Of a stretch of 64,000 bases of DNA, positions 59,657 through 64,000 are shown piece by piece. This DNA is from Allobosea sp. BK604. Its GTDB lineage: Bacteria > Pseudomonadota > Alphaproteobacteria > Rhizobiales > Beijerinckiaceae. A program made the translations under genes and the position numbers. The notes under the pieces are model-generated. The model ran no database searches and was not told where the DNA came from. It saw only the letters and a list, made by a program, of their open reading frames with translations. How positions within the stretch are numbered: the stretch's first letter is position 1; every line of letters starts with the position of its first letter. The stretch covers positions 310,001-374,000 of the forward strand of contig NZ_SLZF01000007.1 of the NCBI RefSeq assembly GCF_004341515.1, in the 5' to 3' direction.

Positions 59657-60241
59657 TCAGAACCCCGCCAGCCCGAACAGCCGCACGATCGAATAATCCG
59701 CGATCACGCTCGCCAGCACGATCACCCCGGCGCCGCCGCCGGGGCCGAACGCGGCCTTGGCGACGCAATAGCGCAGCCGCAGCACGATGGCCGCGAAGCC
59801 GAGAGTCTGCACGATGGCGAGCGTCGGCGGGGCCCAGCCGATGGCGAAGATCGTGGCGGGCACCGCCATCAGGCTCACCGAGACGATGCCGGCCCAGTTC
59901 CAGGCGATGACGAAGCTGGTGAAGCGGGGCGTCTGGACGAGATTGGGCGCAAGGCCGATCAGCAGCACCGGCACGAGGATGACGGCGAGGCTCTCCGCAC
60001 CGATGACGCTGGCGACGAGCCAGGGTGAATCGAACAGGTTGCCGGCATTGGGCAGGCCGTCGATGACCCGCTCCGCCGCCAGGATCGTCACCATGGCCGG
60101 CAGGGTCAGGATCAGCGCCGCGAAGGACCGCCAGAAACCTTTCGAGCTGAGATCGAGCTCCTTGAGCGCCTCGGCTCCCTGCGTCATCAGGCGCCAGGAC
60201 CCGCGCAGGGAACGCGTCACATCATCGGTGGCCAGCCACAT
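59657..60241 (-). CDS. Multi-pass membrane protein (Yip1-like), unknown function
   Basis: A 194-residue integral membrane protein with about five helices: FAALILTLPAMVTILAAER, ASVIGAESLAVILVPVLLIGLA, FTSFVIAWNWAGIVSVSLMAVPATIFAIGW, TLAIVQTLGFAAIVLRL and GVIVLASVIADYSIV. The layout is like Yip1-domain proteins. It lies downstream of dapE with its own 60-base upstream gap, in which a palindrome (60257-60272) sits. No function is known to me. Confidence 0.8.
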   Translation of the reverse strand: MWLATDDVTRSLRGSWRLMTQGAEALKELDLSSKGFWRSFAALILTLPAMVTILAAERVIDGLPNAGNLFDSPWLVASVIGAESLAVILVPVLLIGLAPNLVQTPRFTSFVIAWNWAGIVSVSLMAVPATIFAIGWAPPTLAIVQTLGFAAIVLRLRYCVAKAAFGPGGGAGVIVLASVIADYSIVRLFGLAGF

Positions 60242-60256
60242 GACAGATTACCCGTA

Positions 60257-60272
60257 TTAGACTTTCGTCTAA
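60257..60272. promoter_or_regulatory. Operator-like palindrome upstream of the membrane-protein gene
   Basis: TTAGAC and GTCTAA are perfect 6-base arms around TTTC. A TTGACG hexamer lies upstream on the minus strand at 60307-60302, overlapping the dapE stop. The site sits 16 bases before the ATG at 60241. It looks like a repressor site of TetR type, but no such gene is adjacent. Confidence 0.4.
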
Positions 60273-60302
60273 CTGGATTAAGCGCCCGATGTTCCGCCAG
60301 CG

Positions 60303-61505
60303 TCAAGTATGTTGCGCTGCGGCAAAATAGTCCGTCAGCAGCCGATGCGTGATCCGCTCCAGTGCAAGCAGATCGGCGATGGCGACGCGCTCGTCGACCT
60401 GGTGCATGGTCTGGCCGACCACGCCATATTCGACGACCGGGCAATAGTTCTTGATGAAGCGGGCATCCGAGGTGCCCCCGGTCGTGGAGAGGGCCGGGCG
60501 CTTGCCGGTCACGGCCTCGACCGCCTCGGTCACCATGGTCACGAATGGGCCGGGCTTGGTCAGGAAGGCGACCGCATTGGTCGGCTCGAAGGCGATCTCG
60601 TAGCGCACCTTGTTGCCGGCCGCGTCGCGCAGGCGCCGCTCGATCTCGGCGGCGAGCGTCTCCGGCGTCCAGAGATCGTTGAAGCGGATATTGAACACGG
60701 CTTTCGCCTGGGCCGGCACGACATTGGTCGCGGGATTGCCGACATCGAGCGTCGTCACCTCGAGATTGCTGGCGTCGAAATGCTCGGTGCCGGCATCGAG
60801 CGGCGAGGCGTCGAGCGCCGCCAGCAGCCGCACCATGCCGCGGATCGGATTATCGGCGAGATGCGGATAGCCGACATGGCCCTGCGTGCCGTTGACGGTC
60901 AGCTTGCCGGTCAGCGAGCCGCGCCGGCCGATCTTGATCATGTCGCTCATCGTCGCCGGATTGGTCGGCTCGCCGAGCAGGCAATGGTCGAAGCGCTCGC
61001 CGCGCTCACGCGCCCATTGCAGCAGCTTGACCGTGCCGTTGATCGCCGAAGCCTCCTCGTCGCCGGTGACCAAGAAGACGATCGAGCCGGGCGCATCGGG
61101 CTGCTCGCGCCGGAAGCGCAGCGCCGCCGCGATCATCGCCGCGAGCCCGCCCTTCATATCGCAGGCGCCACGGCCATAGAGGATGCCGTCAACGATCTCG
61201 CCGCCGAACGGCTCATGGGTCCAGCGCGCTGTGTCGCCCGGCGGCACCACATCGGTATGGCCGGCGATCACCAGCACGGGACCTTCGCTGCCGATCCGGG
61301 CGTAGAGGTTCTCGATCTCCGGCATGTCCGGTTCCGAGAAGCGCGGACGCTGCACCGCAAAGCCCTCCGCGCTCAGCACGGCGTCGAGCAATGAAAGCGC
61401 GCCGCCTTCGGCAGGCGTCACCGAGGGGCAGCGGACCAGCGCCTGGGTCAGGGCGACGGGATCGCGGGGGTCGAAGGCGAGGGAGGAAGGCGTGTTCGGG
61501 CTCAT
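60303..61505 (-). CDS. dapE: Succinyl-diaminopimelate desuccinylase
   Basis: A 400-residue di-zinc peptidase-family enzyme of lysine/diaminopimelate synthesis. Zinc ligands are in VIAGHTDVVPPGD, GRGACDMKGGLAAM and VTGDEEASAINGT, with the acid/base Glu; the dimerisation domain contains GRRGSLTGKLTVNGTQGHVGYPHLADNP, and LSTTGGTSDARFI follows. Its ATG overlaps the stop of the preceding DUF805 gene (ATGA), so translation is coupled. Confidence 0.96.
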   Translation of the reverse strand: MSPNTPSSLAFDPRDPVALTQALVRCPSVTPAEGGALSLLDAVLSAEGFAVQRPRFSEPDMPEIENLYARIGSEGPVLVIAGHTDVVPPGDTARWTHEPFGGEIVDGILYGRGACDMKGGLAAMIAAALRFRREQPDAPGSIVFLVTGDEEASAINGTVKLLQWARERGERFDHCLLGEPTNPATMSDMIKIGRRGSLTGKLTVNGTQGHVGYPHLADNPIRGMVRLLAALDASPLDAGTEHFDASNLEVTTLDVGNPATNVVPAQAKAVFNIRFNDLWTPETLAAEIERRLRDAAGNKVRYEIAFEPTNAVAFLTKPGPFVTMVTEAVEAVTGKRPALSTTGGTSDARFIKNYCPVVEYGVVGQTMHQVDERVAIADLLALERITHRLLTDYFAAAQHT

Positions 61506-61930
61506 GGCGCCGGTTTAACAGCACGCTCCTGCTCTGCAAGCTCTGCCTCCGGGTCGATGCCGGGCATCAGGCCGAGATCGATCAGGGCGATCAGCCAGGC
61601 GATCGTCGATATCGCGACCAGCGAAGGCTCCCAGAGCGAGCCGAGGACAGGTCGCAGCTCTCCCGGCAGGACGATGGCACAGACCAGGAGGATGCCGAAG
61701 AGCGAGGAGCTGCCGCGGTCGGTGGCGCGCTTCGCGGCGAGAGCAGCCCAGGGAAACAGGGCGAAGGCTTTGGCGAAGGCAAAGATCATCGCTCCCGTGT
61801 ACCTGTCGGTCAGGCGCGGCGCGCCCCACTGGATCGCCAGCAGGCAGAGCGCGAGGGCGATGCTGCCGAGCCAGAACTGGCGCAGGCCGATGCGGCCATC
61901 GAAATCGACGAACAGGCGGATGGGAGACAT
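61502..61930 (-). CDS. DUF805 family membrane protein
   Basis: A 142-residue inner-membrane protein with about four helices. The start MSPIRLFVDFDGRIGLRQFWLGSIALALCLLA and AAKRATDRGSSSLFGILLV match DUF805 (YhaH-like). The family has no proven role. GGAG lies 8 bases before the ATG at 61930. It overlaps dapE by 4 bases. Confidence 0.87.
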   Translation of the reverse strand: MSPIRLFVDFDGRIGLRQFWLGSIALALCLLAIQWGAPRLTDRYTGAMIFAFAKAFALFPWAALAAKRATDRGSSSLFGILLVCAIVLPGELRPVLGSLWEPSLVAISTIAWLIALIDLGLMPGIDPEAELAEQERAVKPAP

Positions 61931-62109
61931 GGGCGAACTCCGATCCTGCATCGTCGCATGCGACGGCGCTCGAATGAAGCTTATGGTGAAGAAAAGGTTA
62001 ACGGCGCCGCAGACCACTCCGTCCACGGGCAGAAAAGGCTTGAACCCCGTCCGGCTGGCCGCTAGCTGCGGGCAGGCCGTCCTTGCATCGGCCGAGAAAG
62101 GTTTTCGAC

Positions 62110-62724
62110 ATGACCATCCGTCTCCATCGCGGCGACCTGCCTGACGATTTCCGGGCTGCTCCCATCGTTGCGATCGACACGGAGACTCTCGGCCTCAATC
62201 CGCATCGCGACAGGCTTTGCGTGGTGCAGCTCTCGAACGGGGATGGCTCGGCCGAGGTCGTGCAGATTCTGCGGGACGGCCCGGCGCCGGCTAATCTGAT
62301 CCGGCTCCTCACCGATCCCTCGGTCCTGAAGCTGTTTCATTTCGCCCGCTTCGACGTCGCCGTGCTGCGCCAGGCCTTCGGCATCGTCACCGGCCCGGTC
62401 TATTGCACCAAGATCGCCTCCAAGCTGGTCCGCACCTATACCGACCGGCACGGCCTGAAGGATCTGGTGCGGGAGCTGCTCGGGATCGAACTCTCGAAGC
62501 AGCAGCAATCATCCGACTGGGGGGCGGAGACACTCAGCGACGCACAATTGAGCTATGCGGCATCCGATGTGCTGCATCTTCATGCACTGCATGCGCGGCT
62601 GGAGAGCTTGCTGGTGCGCGAGAACCGCACGCATCTGGCCAAGGCCTGCTTCGACTTCCTGCCGGTCCGCGCCGAGCTGGACCTGGCCGGTTGGGCGGAA
62701 ACCGATATCTTCGCTCATACTTGA
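62110..62724 (+). CDS. rnd: Ribonuclease D-like 3'-5' exonuclease
   Basis: A 204-residue DEDDy exonuclease. ExoI is VAIDTETLGLNP, ExoII is LFHFARFDVAVLRQAFG, and ExoIII is DAQLSYAASDVLHLHALH with the Tyr. It lacks the HRDC domains of full-length RNase D, the short form common in alphaproteobacteria, and so may have a narrower role in RNA 3'-end processing. AAAGG precedes the ATG. lptC follows 180 bases later. Confidence 0.93.
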   Translation: MTIRLHRGDLPDDFRAAPIVAIDTETLGLNPHRDRLCVVQLSNGDGSAEVVQILRDGPAPANLIRLLTDPSVLKLFHFARFDVAVLRQAFGIVTGPVYCTKIASKLVRTYTDRHGLKDLVRELLGIELSKQQQSSDWGAETLSDAQLSYAASDVLHLHALHARLESLLVRENRTHLAKACFDFLPVRAELDLAGWAETDIFAHT

Positions 62725-62904
62725 CAAATTCTAAGTCTTCTTGCGTCAGTCTCGCGCGAGCGGATGGCATAGGGGCTGCAAGAGCATCCGCAGGTCAGCC
62801 GGCAATTCGAGGTTTCCTCTGGCGGTTTGGCCGATGGCTACCCAGTTGAGGGCTCGAGGGGCTCTGACACAAAAAGGCCGTTAGCGGCTGGCATTGCGCG
62901 GGGC

Positions 62905-63699
62905 ATGACAGTGGCGATGACATCTGGCGATTGGGTCGCTCCCGAACCGAGGCGCGAAACCCGCAGCCGTGCGGCCTTCCGGGCCGCGCGCCGGCACACG
63001 TTTCTCGTGCGCTTCCTCAGGCGCGCGATTCCGATCGGCTCGGTCGTGGCCGTAGTCGGTCTGATCGTGACGCCGTTCCTCACGCCGCTGCAGTCCGTGG
63101 GCGGCCTGTCGATCAGCTCGGTCGGCATCACCGGCGGCAAGGTCAAGATGGAATCGCCGCGGCTGACCGGCTATCGCAAGGACAACCGGCCCTACGAGGT
63201 CACCGCCGAGACGGCGCTGCAGGACATCCGCAACCCCACGCAGATCGAGCTCGCCACCATGACGGCGCGCATCCAGATGCAGCAGGAGGGCTGGGTGACC
63301 GTGAACGCGCGCACCGGCTTCTTCGACTCGCAGAACGAGAAGCTCAAGCTCGTCGACGACGTGAAGGTCCATACCGAGTCCGGCTACGACATGTTCATGC
63401 GGACGGCGGACATCAATTTCAAGGCGGGCACGGTCAATTCGCAGGAACCGGTCAAGGTCAATCTCGGTTCGACGAAGATCGACGCGAACACGCTCGACGT
63501 GAAGGATAACGGCGCGCTGATCGTTTTCGAGGGCCGTGTCCGCGTCGTCATCGAGAACGCGCCGGCGCGTTCGCTGGCCGGGCCCGAGCGCGAAGGCAGC
63601 ACGCCGGCGCCGGAATTGCTGAGATCGGGACTTGCGCCCGCCGCCGGCACGGCGCAAACGCAAGCGACCGAAGCACCCGAAACCGGAACGAGGCGGTGA
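62905..63699 (+). CDS. lptC: LPS export ABC transporter periplasmic protein LptC
   Basis: About 264 residues. A basic N terminus leads to one membrane helix (AIPIGSVVAVVGLIVTPFLTPL), followed by the LptC beta-jellyroll (VKMESPRLTGYRKDNRPYEVTAETALQD, FFDSQNEKLKLVDDVKVHTESGYDMF). It receives LPS from LptB2FG and passes it to LptA. A Pro/Ala/Thr-rich tail follows. Start is uncertain between 62905 and 62917. It ends 1 base before lptA. Confidence 0.9.
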   Translation: MTVAMTSGDWVAPEPRRETRSRAAFRAARRHTFLVRFLRRAIPIGSVVAVVGLIVTPFLTPLQSVGGLSISSVGITGGKVKMESPRLTGYRKDNRPYEVTAETALQDIRNPTQIELATMTARIQMQQEGWVTVNARTGFFDSQNEKLKLVDDVKVHTESGYDMFMRTADINFKAGTVNSQEPVKVNLGSTKIDANTLDVKDNGALIVFEGRVRVVIENAPARSLAGPEREGSTPAPELLRSGLAPAAGTAQTQATEAPETGTRR

Positions 63700-63700
63700 C

Positions 63701-64000
63701 ATGACCTGCGCCATCGAGCCCTTCCCCGCCGATGCCGGCTTCACCCGGAGCCGTGGAGCCACGGCCCTGCTGCTGGCGGCCGGGCTCGCCTTTGTCTCCA
63801 TCGCGCATGAGACGGCGCAGGCTCAGCAAGCGCGGCCGGGCGTCGCTCAGGCCCAGCCCGCCCAGCCGCAGGGCGGGCGAGGTGGCCGTGGCGGTGCCGG
63901 CGGGGCTTTTGGTGGCCTCGGCGGCGACAGCAAGGAGCCGATCAAGATCGACGCCGACAAGCTCGACGTGCTCGACAAGGACAACAAGGCGATCTTCACC
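63701..64000 (+). CDS. lptA: LPS transport protein LptA (N-terminal part, cut by window edge)
   Basis: The frame is open from the ATG at 63701 to the window end, 100 residues. A signal peptide region (ATALLLAAGLAFVSIAHETAQAQ) is followed by a Gly/Arg/Gln-rich linker (QPQGGRGGRGGAGGAFGGLGG) and then the start of the LptA/OstA domain (EPIKIDADKLDVLDKDNKAIFT). LptA bridges the periplasm between LptC and LptD. The long glycine-rich linker before the domain is unusual. Confidence 0.9.
   Translation, partial: MTCAIEPFPADAGFTRSRGATALLLAAGLAFVSIAHETAQAQQARPGVAQAQPAQPQGGRGGRGGAGGAFGGLGGDSKEPIKIDADKLDVLDKDNKAIFT

Noticed and set aside
62721..62750. TTGACA at the rnd stop as a promoter for lptC
   Set aside because: No -10-like hexamer is found at 16-18 bases spacing (CGTCAG at 17), so I did not list it.

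Overview
The window is GC-rich, densely coded alphaproteobacterial chromosome. The gene content and order point to Hyphomicrobiales (Rhizobiales). Evidence includes an Irr-type Fur-family regulator with a heme-regulatory motif beside fabA-fabB-fabI, the def-fmt-truA run next to rmuC and dapE, sppA-ihfB-lapA, and dispersed palindromic repeats of the kind common in this order. A Bosea-like genus is my best guess, but the sequence alone cannot fix it.

Layout: 1-5.5 kb holds a GntR/FCD regulator, a divergent MmgE/PrpD-family gene cut by the window edge, and a three-gene ABC importer of unknown substrate; near-identical operator-like palindromes lie upstream of the divergent pair and of the importer. 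5.8-9.5 kb is an FbpABC-type ferric iron importer with an Irr-box-like site upstream, followed by a broken integrase remnant beside tRNA-Leu(CAG). 10-14.6 kb carries redox enzymes, an HxlR regulator with a divergent quinone reductase, a D-2-hydroxyacid dehydrogenase and an SH3 protein. 14.8-19.1 kb is irr and the unsaturated fatty acid locus fabA-fabB-fabI with two small extra genes. 19.2-28.7 kb is mixed housekeeping and accessory (argG, LemA/M48 protease, GST, SemiSWEET-like protein, GFA protein, esterase, molybdopterin oxidoreductase). 29-35 kb has rpsA, an Hsp70-like protein, sppA, ihfB, lapA and an ornithine-cyclodeaminase-family gene. 35.4-42 kb has a TctC-type binding protein, two convergent cell-wall enzymes, an amidase, a 27-codon-class small membrane protein and a Tim44-domain protein. 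42.2-48 kb has dapB, alkB, a TRIC channel, grpE and glnD. 48.2-52.2 kb is a sulfonate/nitrate/taurine-type ABC importer plus an OsmC and a TerB-like protein. 52.3-64 kb has an MFS transporter, rmuC, def, fmt, truA, an amino acid permease, an exported methyltransferase-like protein, dapE, a DUF805 protein, rnd, lptC and the beginning of lptA.

Most genes are core functions. The observations most worth follow-up are: the shared GntR operator linking a PrpD-like enzyme to an importer; palindromic intergenic repeats whose ends form the TAG stop codon of the adjoining gene in six cases; a 27-residue hydrophobic protein with a near-perfect ribosome site and its own terminator; a hairpin that would hide the ribosome site of the 48 kb binding-protein gene; and the integrase scar at tRNA-Leu. 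I saw no CRISPR array, rRNA operon, intact insertion sequence or intact prophage.
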